A stretch of 64,000 nucleotides of DNA, from positions 2,959,501 through 3,023,500 of the forward strand of contig SEMN01000010.1 of the NCBI GenBank assembly GCA_005408345.1. Reading direction: 5' to 3'. The stretch is from Macquaria australasica (taxonomy: Eukaryota; Chordata; Actinopteri; Centrarchiformes; Percichthyidae). Positions 22,098 through 35,792 of this stretch are shown piece after piece (position 1 is the first letter of the stretch; every line of letters begins with the position of its first letter). The notes under the pieces are model-generated. The model searched no databases. It had not been told where the DNA came from and saw only the letters and a program-made list of their open reading frames with translations. The translations under genes were made by a program, and so were the position numbers.

Positions 22098-25000
22098 CAA
22101 TTTTAATAGATGTTATTGCATTATTGTCCACAAGCAGCCCTTGGGGCAGGCACCCATGGGTCCTTATCCTTGGCTGACCAGAGGCTGAGGCCCCTGGTGG
22201 TCAGAGACTGCTGGGCACAGGGATGAATTTCATAAATCTAAAATGTGTGTGTAAATGTAGCACTTGAACGTGAGTGAATGAACGATAGCACAATGTGAAA
22301 TAAGTGAGGAATGTTATCAGGGTTTCTGTTGCCCTGCGGAACAAGCCCTTTTTACACAGTATCAACAGTTTAAAACGATACAGACCCAGCAGCCTGACTG
22401 ACTCAAGGTCAGAATACCACTTAGCCTAAAAATGTCATCAGCTAATAAAAGTACTGAATGTTCTCAGACTGAGTGCATCTGGGCATCTGAGTTTGTATGG
22501 GAAGCCTCGAGGGGAGAACATGTGTCGCCACCCACACTGCTAAAAGTAAACTACACTTTGTCACAGTAACTCATACACTGGAGAGTGATTTTGTCCACAC
22601 TGAATAAAAGCTGTAATGCTTACATTGCAATCCCTGGCAGTGTGTACAGCAGTTAGTTTACTTGGAATTATAAAAAAAAAGCCTTGAGTATGTGGGGAAA
22701 GGTGACTACCCAGGAAGCGCAGTTCTCAGACTCAGTGGGAGGCTATTACTTACTGGAACCAGTACCACTGCAGAGCTGCTACATAATCAGGCGTTGTTTT
22801 ATTGTGTAGCATTCTTGATAATTGTGTCATGACAGCCTGTAGCTTTGCTGGCAGGTAGGTTGTTTGTCTTGCGTGACAATTCTCCAGCCTCCATTTATTC
22901 CAAATTTCTGCTTTATCACACAATATCATCTCACACTTCTATGTCATTATACAAAATTAAAAGTAACAAATACCAGTGGAATTATTAGAAACAACCAACT
23001 GAAAATTTTATAACAAAATAAAGAATAATAATAATAACCATGATATAATATTAACCATGAATGTAATTGCCTTAAGTTCCCACAATACTAGCGAGCACCA
23101 CATGTTGAGGTGAAAACTACTAATTATTTTGTTGATTCAAATTGTTTCAGTTCAGTTGAAAGATTTGTAGTTACATTTGTTAATCTCTTTTTAAGCTAAA
23201 GTGATCGCATCACAGTTCAGACACAGTAACAGTGATGTTTCAGTAAACTCAGTTCAGCTGTAGGATTCAGTGTTAAAGATTCGTTCGAACATATACTGAA
23301 CAGTAGTATATGTCTGGAATTAAGTTACTCTTTAAAGCTAATTAGTGGCTTAATTAGCTAGCACCGAGACTTGAAAATCAGAAAAACTCAAAAGTTTGAT
23401 TCATTTAGACTTGGTATCATTTGACATAACAATATTCTAACTTCCCTGGTGCTCCGTGGTACTCAGAGCAACAAGAACTGAAAGCAACTTGAAAGCAACA
23501 CTGAACAGAGCCGAAGAGTTGGTTGTCCTGGGTGTGATTGAGGACCCTTTCACATTACACAGGGACACAATACCATGAATCAATATCAAACATAATACAT
23601 TTTGGAACTTTAAAGTATCTAGCACCAGCTGTGAGCTAGTTTGAATGTGTGTAGCGGGACACTCAACCTGTCTGTTTAGCTATATTTTCATCCAAATCTG
23701 GCTCAATTCACTGCTTCTTTTTGTTGCTATAGCTTTTTATGTCGGTCACATAAGCAAATATAGTCAAAATAAAGTCGTGGCAAATGGAAACAACTGACCA
23801 GTGTGTTTGGAACATACTGAGCATATCAATGGACAGAGGAAAAATGGAGTACGCTGCAGGAGTTCCTATGGACATTTTGATTCTCCTTTATTACTGTGAA
23901 ATTGGATCATAATGGGAATCGACTAAACCTACATGAATACAAGCTGACTACAGTCACTGTTCTCTATGAAGAATGAACCTACCAAATGTTATTGACCACT
24001 TTTTAAGCATACAGGAGCATTTTCATACTACAAAGATCTATTTTGGTAATAGGTAATGTATTAAGATATTATAAATGTGTTGGGTTCTTAAAAGTGTTAT
24101 TACTGTATATGATCTAAAAAATAGCTAATTTGGCAAATAACAATGAAAAATTGCATTCACAGCTACAGTATACAGCTGATAATCTTTTTCTGGTGGAGTA
24201 TCATGTCAGCCTTCCTTAGTTAATGGTATAATTTGGCTTTGCAGCATAAAAGTCAATAACAGTCTTTTTGACATTTTGACTTTTCATGGAAGGAAATGCA
24301 TGCATGACGGCTCCATTTCATTGAAGTGTCCCATAATGTCATGCCAGTGACCCAACTTGCACCAATATAGCAATATAATATATATCGAAATGGAATTCAG
24401 TCATTATTAATTCAACCTGTGCTTTGCCTGCTGTGACGTGTCAAAATGTCTGCCATGGAAAAGGCCTAAAAATACCAATGTGTGCTGCAAACAGAGCCCG
24501 TGCTGAAGTTTACATACAGACTTTACTCTGCATTCCAGCCGCAAGAACCTTGAGAATGAACATCTGATTGTGTGCGACCACAGTCACTGTGTGTCCTCAC
24601 TTGTCGGTTGGCCGCTGTGTACCTTCACCTGTCAGCAGCCAGTAATTACATACTAGCTTGCCTACTGCTGTCAAACCAATAATCAGATTATAATAATAGA
24701 CAATAATAATCAGATTAACTCGACCTTCCAACACACTGGTGGCGATGTGGCTGTTGATGTTGTGAGTGAAGGGGTACACTGTGTCACCTTAAAGACACGT
24801 GTACCTGTGCATTCACATGAAACCAAAGCAGAAATGTAACAAATCCCTTTATCGTTTGCACATGTCTGCTGAGGTTCAGTATGACCAGCCTGGCTTGATA
24901 TCATTGCTAGATTTGGAACTTAACAAATGCACTACTGCAAGTATTCTAGGTTGTATTCAACATGTGTGAAATAGGCAACAGAATAACAAACAAAGGAATC

Positions 25001-27009
25001 AAATTCAAAGAGGACTGTATGTCAGATCAGCCTTTATTGGACTTTTCGGCTGCTTTGTAGTGTGTTTTTCTATGATATACACTATTTCTACCTGCAACTT
25101 ATTTAGCATAATTTGACTCCTTCATAGGACTGTGTGGGCATGCTTGACTGACATCTGTCTGAACCTGTTATTTGGTTTGCTGCACCTGTCTGAATAGGAA
25201 AAGTTACACCTTTATCATTTTTATTGGTTCATGAAGTTTGGTGACCTCATGTAAATCAGCAGCGCTCCACCCAACTACAACCTAATCAGTGGTCTAATCA
25301 GACAGAGTAAATGGAAACTCCAGTGTGGGTGTACAGGGCCTTTAATATGTGGTCATATATCTGGTTTATTGTCTCTCACTATGTATTGTGTAGCACTGTC
25401 AATTATTGGTAGAGTAATTGCTAAGGTGCAGAATGACCCAGAGCTGCTACAATGCAGAGTGATCAAACATACTACTGAAGAGTTAAAGCTGCTCTAATCA
25501 ATGTTTTTATATTAAGAATGGTTCACATAAGTATGTGTAATGTGAAAAGGGTCACTCATAATGACAAACTCAAAGCTCTATGTAGTTCTACAACTGTCTA
25601 TGGATAGTTTTTGCGTCTTTCAGCACATTGTTTTTTTTTACTGTTTTGACTCATTCTCACCGCTCTCATCAGCAACGTTTCCAGCAGCAACAGGCCGCTG
25701 TTTTTAGCGAAAAAGCCTTAAAAACCCACTGTACACAGCAGTGTTAGCAACTAGCTGGTGCAGCATTTAGCAGCAGATTTAAATGAGTTAATAACATAAT
25801 GACTGATGAGACCTTCAATGTCGGACCTTTAGTCTATTGCATGTTGAGTGTAGGAACACTTTGCTTTGACCCTGAGAGACAAGTTTTAAAGTTTTGAATA
25901 TTTGTTGTTTTTTCAGATCATAATTTGGTTTACATTTTAAATACTACAGTTTTGTTTTTTGTTTTTTTGTTTTTTTTACTATGAGTGAAGTTTTCTTATT
26001 TTCTTATTTAACCATGAACAAATCCATATTCATACTTGCACACTTGCCTAAAGAGTTGAAACTGAACAGGTGAAAATAGTCTAATTCATGTTATTGCTAG
26101 AAGATGGACTTTGCTGTGGAGGAAAATAATCCTCATATATAATTCTGTTCAGTGATGTGTTGGAATAAAATATAAACATCATGCAAGCTCCCGAACTCCC
26201 CATACAGATTCTTTCCTCTGTATCAGTTTTCATTGCAACATGTGTGTAGAAAATGCTACTCAGATTGTTTATCTAGAAAAAAAAAAGTTTCTCCAGAACA
26301 ATTTAACTGTGGTTGGTCAGCAGAGGCCAGTTATCTGGTCTTACACTACTGATGTCTTTGTGGACAATCCTGAGCCATGTTGTTGCAACATGCTGACCAT
26401 TTTTTGTGGATGAAGGATTATGGTGGATGGTGAAACTGAAAGCGTGGTTTGTTTCATATTAATAATGAACTAAAATGAAACATACCTCACAGCTCCATGG
26501 ATTACAGTATTTGCTCCACGGCATGGTTCAATATTTATATTTAAAGTCTTATACAGTATTGTATTATTATTATTGCATTAAACTCCTTCCAGTGCTCTAC
26601 TATTCTCCACCTTTGCCTTTTGAGTTGTGCAACTACCTGATACGTGTCTGTGGTTGAGGTAGAAATATGACAAAATGCAGGAGAACTGAAGATAAAACCT
26701 CGCTTACACTTAACATGAACTCCAGAATCTAATACTCTGATAACAGGCTATTTTTGTACCAGCTACAGTGCATGGCACATGGATTGTAACTGACCCTGCT
26801 TATTAGTCAGCTTTCAGTAGGTCTTCAAATATTGCTCATAGAGCAGTGTAGCATTTTGTTGTTGAATTAATTAGATGAAATATCAGGTTTCTTTTGCAAC
26901 TTAATAATATGTTTTATGTTAATTGCACTCACTAAATTATCACACAGTTTAACTGCGATGTGACAAAAACACAAGCAAATGGGTGAATAAATATTAAAAT
27001 ATTATTACA

Positions 27010-27011
<2 letters not shown>
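22097..27011. other. Intergenic DNA, fragments of dispersed repeats
   Basis: No coding frame is supported. A truncated copy of family B lies at about 25488-25800. Part of a small palindromic repeat sharing aaaatgtctgccatgg with 43179-43365 lies at about 24245-24475. Confidence 0.45.

Positions 27012-27050
<39 letters not shown>
27012..27050. repeat. (TTA)n microsatellite, about 39 bp
   Basis: Thirteen consecutive TTA/ATT units form an uninterrupted trinucleotide tract. Confidence 0.95.
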
Positions 27051-27052
<2 letters not shown>

Positions 27053-27946
27053 AATATGTTGAATTCTAAAAGTGTTATTACTATGAATTATCTCATTAAG
27101 AGCTCATTTGGCCTGGGGAATTAAAAAATTGCATTCAAAGTCCTGAAATCCATTACATAACTGCGTCAGCATTGTCTAGTGGCACTGATGAATGACCCCT
27201 AGTGACTGTTAGTAATTATTAAGTGTCGAATAAAACAATAAAATATGTGGTTAAAGTTTCCCTTTGTTCTGAGCGTCCTGTACGCAAAGTCCACTCGTGC
27301 TCCTGGACCTCATAAATACAGGAAGGGTCCAGGTACAGCAGTGTGGGTGGGGGTGTGAGAGGAGTAGCTGCTTTGATTGGACGCACAAAGGTCAGACGAC
27401 TACAGTACACCGGCCGTATTAAGGCCCTAACTCGTGTCAGTTTTACCCTCAACCCTAACTCCAAACTGCATACAGTATTTCAAAATCTATGGGCTAGTCA
27501 TTCCTTTTCTACTTCCACACAATTTTATTCAAACATTTTCTTCACACTAATTAAAACAAACTTTAAACATTGCCTAACAAATGGAGTCTACCGCGAGCTG
27601 CCTGGATGATATTGCTCTAATTATTCAGCAGATAGACTTTGCCTGCTGCTTCAGTCTGAAGTCACAAAATGACTGTTCAAAGGCAAATCAGATATGAAAG
27701 CGAGGTTCTATTTGCTACAGAAAGCCATTTTGTTTTTGCGCAATCTTCTGATCTATCATGTGAAACACATGCATGGCCAGTAATATCTGAGCTAAATATC
27801 AAATGAACTGATTAAAATGACACATCAGTAACTATAAATAACTTTGACTTCGCTCCGTAAATACCAAACCTGTGTTATCTACATAAGTGATGGAACTGGA
27901 TGGGAAAAAAAGTGACAATACTGCACTTTAAAAATAGTAATTTGTT
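27051..27946. other. Intergenic DNA downstream of slc34a2, nothing recognised
   Basis: Frames at 27219-27609 on both strands overlap each other, have no family resemblance and lack splice context. They are treated as chance. Confidence 0.45.
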
Positions 27947-27952
27947 TTTATT
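27947..27952 (-). terminator. Candidate poly(A) signal of slc34a2
   Basis: AATAAA on the minus strand, about 450 bases past the slc34a2 stop codon. Other AT-rich sites lie nearby, so the exact signal is uncertain. Confidence 0.35.
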
Positions 27953-28403
27953 TACAAATATTATACTCTTAAATACTGAAGGACAACAAATATTTGAAAT
28001 GCTACATTAAACATTTGGAATTCAAATGTTTAAAGTTGAAAATAAAACCAAAGGCCTCTTCCACATATCATAAAAAATATAAAAATAAATTCGGAACCAC
28101 CCATAGTTAAGTCATTGGAGATAGTGAGTCTGAGCAATGAACTGGAAACATCATAAAATAAACATATCACCCAGAAACAGCAGGTTCATTACAATATGTC
28201 CAACACTTCTGTTCATATTCTCCAGTATGATGGTGATAGACAGTGTTTACTGCAGTGCTTAGTATATCGTCCAGCAAAGGGGAATCGTCAACATCCATCC
28301 ATCACAACAACACAACCTGAGAAGTGATGAACAATTACAAGCGTGTTCCAGATACATTATTGCATTAAGTATCGCTTATAGATACCAATTTAAAATAATA
28401 ATC

Positions 28404-31400
28404 TTAAAGATGTGTTGCTTTAACAGCCTCCATTGTATCCTCGTCTCTTGACATGGCTGGATTATCGTACATCTCCAGGCTCTTCTTGCTGTTCCTCATC
28501 TTTTCGTCGTCACGTTTTTTGCAGCACTTGCAACACTTGCAGCAGCAGCAGCAGTGTTTGCCACAGAAGCCGAAAGCCGAGGTCACCACAGCGTCCCAGG
28601 GGGCCATGGAGTGCAGGGGCCGGGGCAAAAAGTTCCAGGTGCGGAGGAACTTGGGCAGGTAGCGGGGGCAGCGAGACTGCATCACATTGACAATGATCAC
28701 AAATACAACCAACACAATGATGGGCACGCCGACGCCGACCAGGACCTGCCAGCCAGCCAGCGACAGGCCGAATACAGACAGAGGTAAGACCAAGAAGCAC
28801 AGGAAGAGGTAGAGGGCGGCAAACCAGCGGTATTTGGCCGTATGGTTCCCAAGCCCTCTGGCCAACCTGATGGGCACCCGCGTGAAGGGGATTGGATACC
28901 ACAGTAAGATACCCATGATGTTGAAGAAGAAATGGCAAAGTGCAATCTAGAAAGAAACACAGATGACATTCAAACAAGGATATCACTGTTAAATCTCACA
29001 GAAAATATCAATCAACAAGACCAAATGTCTACAGCCATGCTAACAGCTCTGTGAGGCTGTGCTTAGGACAGCAATGCTTTCACCTAAAAGCTAACATCAG
29101 CATGCTAACATGCTCACAATGACAATGCTAGCATGTTGATGTTCAACGTGTATATCGTTTACCATGTTCACCATGATAGTTTAGTGTGTTAGCATGCTAA
29201 CATTTACTAATTGGCAGTAAACACAAAGTGCATCTGAGGCTGATGGGAGTGTCATTAGTTTTGTAGTTATTTGGTCAAAAACTAAAGTACTGGACAAATT
29301 AAAATTTGACCTGATGATGGCACTAGGTGATACTGCATTGTGTAACCTTTTTGTAGCGAGAATAACAAGCTATTCAATGTATCTTTTCAATTAACTTATT
29401 TCCATATATTTAAAAGTGACAGGTTTATGATTGATTACTCTCCTGTCTGGCACCCAACTGTTACATACTCTACAAGGGGATCAAAGTTATTACAATTCTT
29501 CCACTGGGGACCATGAATATCTGTACCAAATTGCAAGGCAATCCATCAAATTGTGGTTGAGATATTTCACACAAAAAAAAAAAAATGTCAACCTCATGAT
29601 GGCACAAGAGGAAAAGTCAGGGGATCACCAAAATCAGTAGGGTTCATCCTCTGGGGGCCATGAATGTTTTTACAAAATTTCATTGTAATCTATCCAATAG
29701 TTGTTGAGATATTTCAGTTTGGTCCAATGTGGTGAACCAGCCAAAAGACCAACATTGCCACCCACAGAGCCATGCTGCTAGCCTGGCTAAAAACAAGCAC
29801 ACAAGGGAAGTTTTTTATTGCATCTTACCTGCAGGGAGTTGGCCAGTGTTTCTCCGGGGCTAGCCATAGCAGCAAGTATAGCAGTGGTTGTCGTACCAAT
29901 ATTTGATCCCAGTGTCAGAGGATAGGCTCTCTCAAGGCTAATGACACCAATACCTGGTGAAAAAAGATATAAATCATGATGTTATTAAAAAAAATAAAAA
30001 AAAAAAACATTTTAAGGAAATTAAGCTAAATCATTTCGAACTTACCAACAAGAGGAGTTATAGCTGAGGTGAAGACGGAGCTGCTCTGAACAATGAAGGT
30101 CATCCCTGCTCCCACCAAAATTGCAATGTAGCCAGTAACCCAAGCGAAGGGGAAGGGGAAGTCTGTAGTCAAACAGAAAGACAGGAGGTGAGCAATAAAC
30201 CTGATGAAGTGAGCACACATTGTGACCTCATGAGGGGTTTTATCAAAGCAGTATTTGTGCCTGAGCTTTCTGCGTCACACAGCAGGACTGGTGGACCTGG
30301 AGCAGGGCCAGAAGCAACAGGGATGCTCTACCTGTGTTGCTCATCACCATCACCATCGAGGCAGATGTGCTGACTATCAAACAGGCTGCAGAGAGCATGT
30401 GGACGGGAAATTATTTTGTTTCATTGTCTTTTTTTTTTTTTTTTTACCTGTGTTGAGCACCTTCTTGATGACCACAGCCACCTGTCCCTTCAGCATGGAG
30501 TTGAGCAGCTTGACGATGAGGATGAGGCAGGTGCAGAGGACGAGCAAAGACAGAGCCAGGAGAATGAGGCCCACTGCCAGGTCTGGCAAATTAGCATTGA
30601 CGAAGAGGTGTTTGCCTGCAATGGACGGTCAAAGAGATGATTGGCATTAAAGTGTCCACTCTTGCATTATGTCATGACAGCTATAAATAGCCTCGTGTGC
30701 ATGACTCACTGTAGAGCAAACCTTTGATAAATCCAGCTCATAAAACAGCATTTTGTGGAATAGAAAATGTGTCTTTTGAAAATATTTGAAAACAAACTGA
30801 GTCTGGTATGTTTGTGATTAAATTGAAAAACTGGTGTTTTTTTTTAATTTTTAAAACCAAGCACAAAATCATTTATTTTAATTGAGGGCAGAATACTTTA
30901 AAAAGGTGATCCATTTTATGGTCATGTGGCACTCAGAATGAATAGACCTATTGAGCAGGTAGATGGGTCAAGGCAGGGTATGAGCTGAGTCACTATAACG
31001 ACTCAAAGGTAGTCATTGTCCGGACATCAGAGAGTCTGGATGAAGGAGGTTGTTGTGTCTCATATTTCACTGAGCTCCAGTGGACCAGGTAATCCTAATT
31101 GCTTTGTAAATTTTCTTTTTTTTCTCTCTCTTTTTCTTCGACCGTGGTTTATTCACTGATGGAGGCACGCTTACATTTCTGCTGGTAATCGGTCCAAGAC
31201 GTGTTCATCTGGGTCCAGGTCAGGTTTCCTTCCTCCCAGCAGACGGCACCAACAGTGCAGTTCTCCACTGTTGCATTCCAGAAAGTCTGAGGGTAAAGAT
31301 CGGAGGCAAACACAGCTTTAAATGCAAGTGCAATAATGCAGCTTTGATAATCTTTTGATTATCATACGTAACATTCCGCCTTTTATAAAATAACACACCT

Positions 31401-33117
31401 TCAAAGTATGATCTAACAACAGAAAGACTGTGGTCACAATACAAAAAGGACAATATTAGTCATTAACCGGAAAAAGCAGAGATGACCATAGTGTTATCAT
31501 ATGTTTTTACTGTTACTGTGTTATGTTCACTGTGTGACAAACTAATAATTTATGCATGTGATGCGGCTCTTGTTGATTTCTTACCGTGTTGGTCTCTTTT
31601 TTGCACCATATTTTGATCAGACTCTTGTTTCTGGCTGCTGGGTCACCTGTGGCGATGCCAGTAATAACAGATTTGTCCAGCTAAGAGAACACACATTTAA
31701 ACACATTTTTAAGCAAAAACATAATCTTCTTTATGTTAACGTTGCATATTGTTTTCTTGATGATTCCAGTGTCACCAACTCTACCTGGATGATGGAGTTG
31801 GTGAGAGGGTCTGTGATGACGTTGAGCAGGTCGGGGGCGTTGTCTCCAGTCTGGATGTTGAATGATTCGATTAAGAGGTGGGTGAGTTTGTACAGAACAC
31901 CTGTGGCCACTTCCAGGGGCAGAAGAATCAGCACAGACAGCCAGTTAAAGAAGTCATGGACCGTAGCGCCGGCAAATGCCCTGGAAGTGAAGGAACACAC
32001 TCTTGAACATGTACCAGACACTGCTTCTAGACTTATTATTCTACTGCAGCATTATTTTCATCACAACATGTTTGTGATTACATGCTCTGATTTACCTGCG
32101 GAACTCATTTCGGTCTCCTGCCTGCATCATAGCCACAATAGTGTTGGTGACAGATGTTCCAATGTTGGCGCCCATGATGATCGGCACTGCAGACTGGACA
32201 TCCAGCACTGAAGAATATAAGTAGCATTATATGAATGTGTAATGCACTATAGCTCTGTGCATGTGTCTGAGTAGTCCTTAAGTGTATGCATGCACCTTCT
32301 ATGTGTGTGTGTGTGTGTGTGTCTACTTACATCCAGAGGACACCATGCTGACCACAATAGAGGAGGAGGTGCTGGAGCTCTGCACCAACACTGTGACTAA
32401 CACCCCAATCACCAGCCCAGCCACAGGGTTGGACAACACAACATTGTCCTGGAAGATGTCACCAGCAGCTTTGCCTGTACACACACAAACACCTTCAGGT
32501 CAAAAACACAGCCCTCCATACACATTACATAATGACCTGGCACTATCAAGTCAATAAACTAAATGTGCAGTGATGGGTGGTGATAAAGATCCAAGATGTT
32601 AAATGTAATTCTGCAAATTCGTTTTACCTCCGACTAGCTGGAAAGCAGAACTGAGAACATCCAGCGAGCAAATAAACAGGTAGAGAAGTCCAAGCAACAG
32701 AATGGTCTTCACAATAGCACTCAGCACTCTCATAATCTTTCCTTTTGTATCCAGCTCTGTAAGGAAAAACAAAGCACTGAATCAGAGTCAGGTTTTGCAA
32801 AGGTATATCCGCACTTTGCAGTGCAGGGAGAATGGCGAGCTGCCTCACCTGACCACTTGATCCCAGTGTCTGCGAGCTCTGGGAGATTCCAGGGATCTTC
32901 CACTTCTGGATCCTCATTCACCAGGTCCACAGTGGAGTAAGCAGGCAGGATGGCCGCATCTTTAGCCAGAGTGTTGTCATCTAATGGAGGGCAGGCAGGA
33001 GGGAGTGTTAGAAAAGGTGGCAACAACACAGTTTGAGGACGTTTTAAAGTATCCAAGAGAAAAGGACATACCAAGAGTGGGGGAGGAATCAGTCCCCACT
33101 TCTGGTCTTGGAGCCAT
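28404..33117 (-). CDS. slc34a2: Sodium-dependent phosphate cotransporter SLC34A2 (NaPi-IIb), 12 coding exons
   Basis: Coding exons in transcript order: 33117-33072, 32980-32849, 32756-32628, 32474-32331, 32207-32096, 31980-31785, 31680-31585, 31286-31175, 30615-30448, 30162-30046, 29953-29829, 28946-28404. Phases close to 639 residues (human about 690). The protein imports phosphate with sodium across apical epithelial membranes. Both family QSSS signatures are present, QSSSTSSS (exon 4) and QSSSVFTS (exon 10), inside the inverted structural repeats, each followed by a GANIGT or GSNIGT motif. Exon 6 has AGATVHDFFNW, whose Asp marks the electrogenic three-sodium type; the electroneutral IIc paralogue has Gly there. 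The extracellular loop (exons 7-8) has Cys residues and sequons NAT, NCT, NLT and NTS. The cytoplasmic tail has a Cys cluster (CCCCCKCCKCC) and ends THL, a PDZ-binding type end. The gene converges on sel1l3, as in mammals. Exon 1 starts just after acceptor ccccag, implying an upstream non-coding exon. Confidence 0.95.
29030..29790. repeat. Repeat family C copy in slc34a2 intron 11
   Basis: Contains agcatgctaacatgctcaca and related motifs, followed by blocks such as caaattgcaaggcaatccat that occur in diverged form near 50770-51115 and 47318-47465. A long dispersed repeat without coding potential. Boundaries are approximate. Confidence 0.5.
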
Positions 33118-33523
33118 GACTATCTGGGGAACGAAAGTCACAATAAATTAAAAAAAAAAAACCAACTCAGATAATTAAATTATATACATGTAATTATAAT
33201 ATTAAAATAAAATTACTGTTTCAATGCAATCATTTTAGTCTACAAACAATCTGCATTATCACTTAATGAAATTATATACCAACAGCCTGACCACCTGGTT
33301 GATCATGTGGAACTAAATCTCCAAAATGATTGTGATAAGAAATAAAAATAACACGCGCACACTGCCACGGCTCTCCAAGAGCATCTGAATAAAAATCAAC
33401 CCGAATAACTGCATCTTTAAGTATCATCTCACACACACATCCTCCCGCGCTCCCTGGATCTTTAAAATCAATTTGACAAATTTCCCCGATTGCAATAGTT
33501 TCACATGTGGATGGCGTACGCAC

Positions 33524-33575
33524 CTGCTGCGAAGCGCTCTGAGCGGTGAGTAGGAGGCTTCACCTGGGTTACCTG
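33524..33575 (-). other. Probable 5' non-coding exon of slc34a2
   Basis: Lies about 30 bases downstream of a TATA box on the minus strand and ends with a strong donor (gcagcag|gtgcgt) near 33524. The start-codon exon has its own acceptor (ccccag|atagtc), so a separate leader exon is needed. Two other possible donors (acag|gtaacc, ccag|gtgaag) lie inside it, so the exact end is uncertain. Confidence 0.45.
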
Positions 33576-33600
33576 TTGCTCACTTCGAGGCTGAGCGCTG

Positions 33601-33608
33601 CTTTTATA
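33601..33608 (-). promoter_or_regulatory. TATA box of slc34a2
   Basis: Read on the minus strand: TATAAAAG, flanked by GC-rich sequence. It sits about 490 bases before the start codon and about 30 bases before the predicted leader exon. A CA/GT microsatellite starts 24 bases further upstream. Confidence 0.6.
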
Positions 33609-33623
33609 GCGCCGCACCGAGCG

Positions 33624-33631
<8 letters not shown>

Positions 33632-33680
<49 letters not shown>
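33632..33680. repeat. (CA)n microsatellite next to the slc34a2 promoter
   Basis: About 24 uninterrupted CA units, preceded by gcgcacgcgcg. On the coding strand this is a GT tract immediately upstream of the TATA box. Confidence 0.95.
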
Positions 33681-33683
<3 letters not shown>

Positions 33684-35353
33684 TCTCAGTTCAAAGGTCG
33701 CGCACACGCGCAGAGTACGAGCGGCTGTAAGGTGTAACCTGTGTGGGGCAGATTCAGAATGATATTCTGAATTATAAGAGGAGAGCTGGACTGGAATTGA
33801 TACATATTATACAGTGTTGGATGGGGAAAAGACAGGAAAACTGACACACAGAGTAGACGCTTCTTTTTCTTCACAATAATAACATGACGGTCGACTTTAG
33901 TAGGGTTACAGTCAAACTAGATAAAACTATCCTATATGTATAAAATCCATATCGTGCCTATAAGCTTTAGTGTAAGCCACAGGTAGTGGACCAGTGTTTA
34001 ATACAGTAATGAAATCAAGGAAGCTGCCCCCTAGAGGTTGTAAATGCAACACTAAGCTGCATTTCTTCTGATTTCTACTCAGTGGTAGTGCCAAGAAAAC
34101 CTTTTGGAGGTCACCAGATAGGCAACATATGTTACACAAAATAATGTGTGTTTTTTTTTTTCATTTTGTTGTATTTTCTGTTTATTTTCTTGTGAAACAA
34201 CTCTCCAGGACTCTAAAAACCCTTTACACTGAACAACATGAGAAGGAAAGCCACTCTTTGGTTGAACTACTCATAAATCATGTCCACACAAAGACCATAA
34301 CCTGTAATGAGGGGTCACAAATAAGACATTTTAAAAGTTGGGAACCACTGTTCTACATCATATTGATCCTTTGCAAGTTGTTGTGCGCTGAGTCGTTAAA
34401 TGTTGGAATTTTTAACACTATTTAAGAAAGATTTATGGACTCATTGGTTATGTGTCACACAGGAGCAATAGCTGGTCCATGTGTTGCATTTCACTGTTTG
34501 TGCATTTTCTTGTGATTTCAGCTGATATGTGAGTATTCACAACCGCAACTGTAATTATCCATAATGCACTATCCTAACATATGCCCTGCATGTGCATACA
34601 CACACTCTCATTCTGTCTCTCTCACACACACACGCACACATTTATAGCTCCTTAGATAGCACACACACACATACACACATGCTTGTATGTGCACACATTT
34701 ATTGCTAATTAGTCTGAGTTTATAGCACGAGATATGGCTGAGAAATGACTGTAACAACAGAGCATATTACATCTAAAATAAATGGTGTGAATGAGTAAAT
34801 GATTATGCTAGAATGATGTTTCAGTTACTCCCAAAGTGCAATGAAAGAATCACTACAGATTAAATGCTGTACTTATAAAAACAAGAAGGGTTTACTGAGT
34901 TCTTGGAAAATAATCAACTCTAAAGACTCAAAGCAGATCTTGTCTTTTTACATTCAGTAAATGATTTTAAATTTATGATGAGTGATGTGATGATGATAAT
35001 ATATGGAATACTTTAACTGAGCACGTAAGACCTGGGAGCAGTGGCTGATTTTAAATGTGGGACTTGCATGGGTGTTTCAGCAAAACATGCTCACACACTT
35101 TGGAGATGATGTTTTCCTCTGAAACTGAACTCTAATGACTTCAGTCTCTGAAAATGATCTCCAAAGGCAGCCTTAAGAGTCCCACATGATGCATTTAATC
35201 TACTTTGGTCACCAGAGCTAGTTTTATGTGCGATACTAGATTTTGAAGTTCTGAAAGAATTTTTAGGCCCTTAGCTGCATGTCTGAATAACCCTGTCATA
35301 CTCTTCTTCTACCCCTTTTATCACTTTAAGACCCAAGCGTACAAGTAAAAAAC
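33681..35353. other. Intergenic DNA upstream of slc34a2
   Basis: No supported coding frame or repeat family. Short CA clusters occur near 34620-34680. Any distal slc34a2 regulatory DNA would lie here, but no specific site can be named. Confidence 0.45.
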
Positions 35354-35358
35354 ATATC

Positions 35359-35792
35359 TGTTAGGGTTTGCCATACAGGCAGCAGGGAGAGGACCCAAGT
35401 GCAGACAGGGAGGCTGTAGCAGTTCTATTATTTATTTAAACACAAAATTAACTTACAAGTAGATCCATTGGACAGAAACAAAGGCAAAACAGCGCAGGCA
35501 AGAAGGACACGAGGAACTCAAGGAACCAGGGAAGCTGAAACTCATTGAAACTGAGACACATGAAATTAGACAATGAACCGACAAAGGAAAAGGACCAGTA
35601 TATGTAGGAGACAACGAGGGAACCAGAAACAGGTGAGAAACAAGACACAGGTGAACCTAATCAAACTGGCGGAAACGAACAATGACAGGAAGTAAATAGC
35701 ACAAGAACACAAGACCAGGGATTACAAAATAAAACAGGAAACAAGACCAAAATACACAGAGTCCAAACAAGAGTCCTTCGTGGACCATGACA
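35359..35792 (-). repeat. 3' LTR of the retroelement
   Basis: 434 bp, TG...CA ended, almost identical to 37345-37781. The purine tract on its inner side identifies it as the 3' copy. The tail of the proline-rich frame enters it and there encodes a hydrophobic stretch. Confidence 0.88.

Noticed and set aside
28433..28986. Several frames on both strands across the last slc34a2 exon
   Set aside because: The slc34a2 reading explains the region fully; the others have no family features.
30255..30650. 131-codon plus-strand frame antisense to slc34a2 exon 9
   Set aside because: Overlaps a conserved exon and a poly-T run; composition follows the antisense of the transporter.
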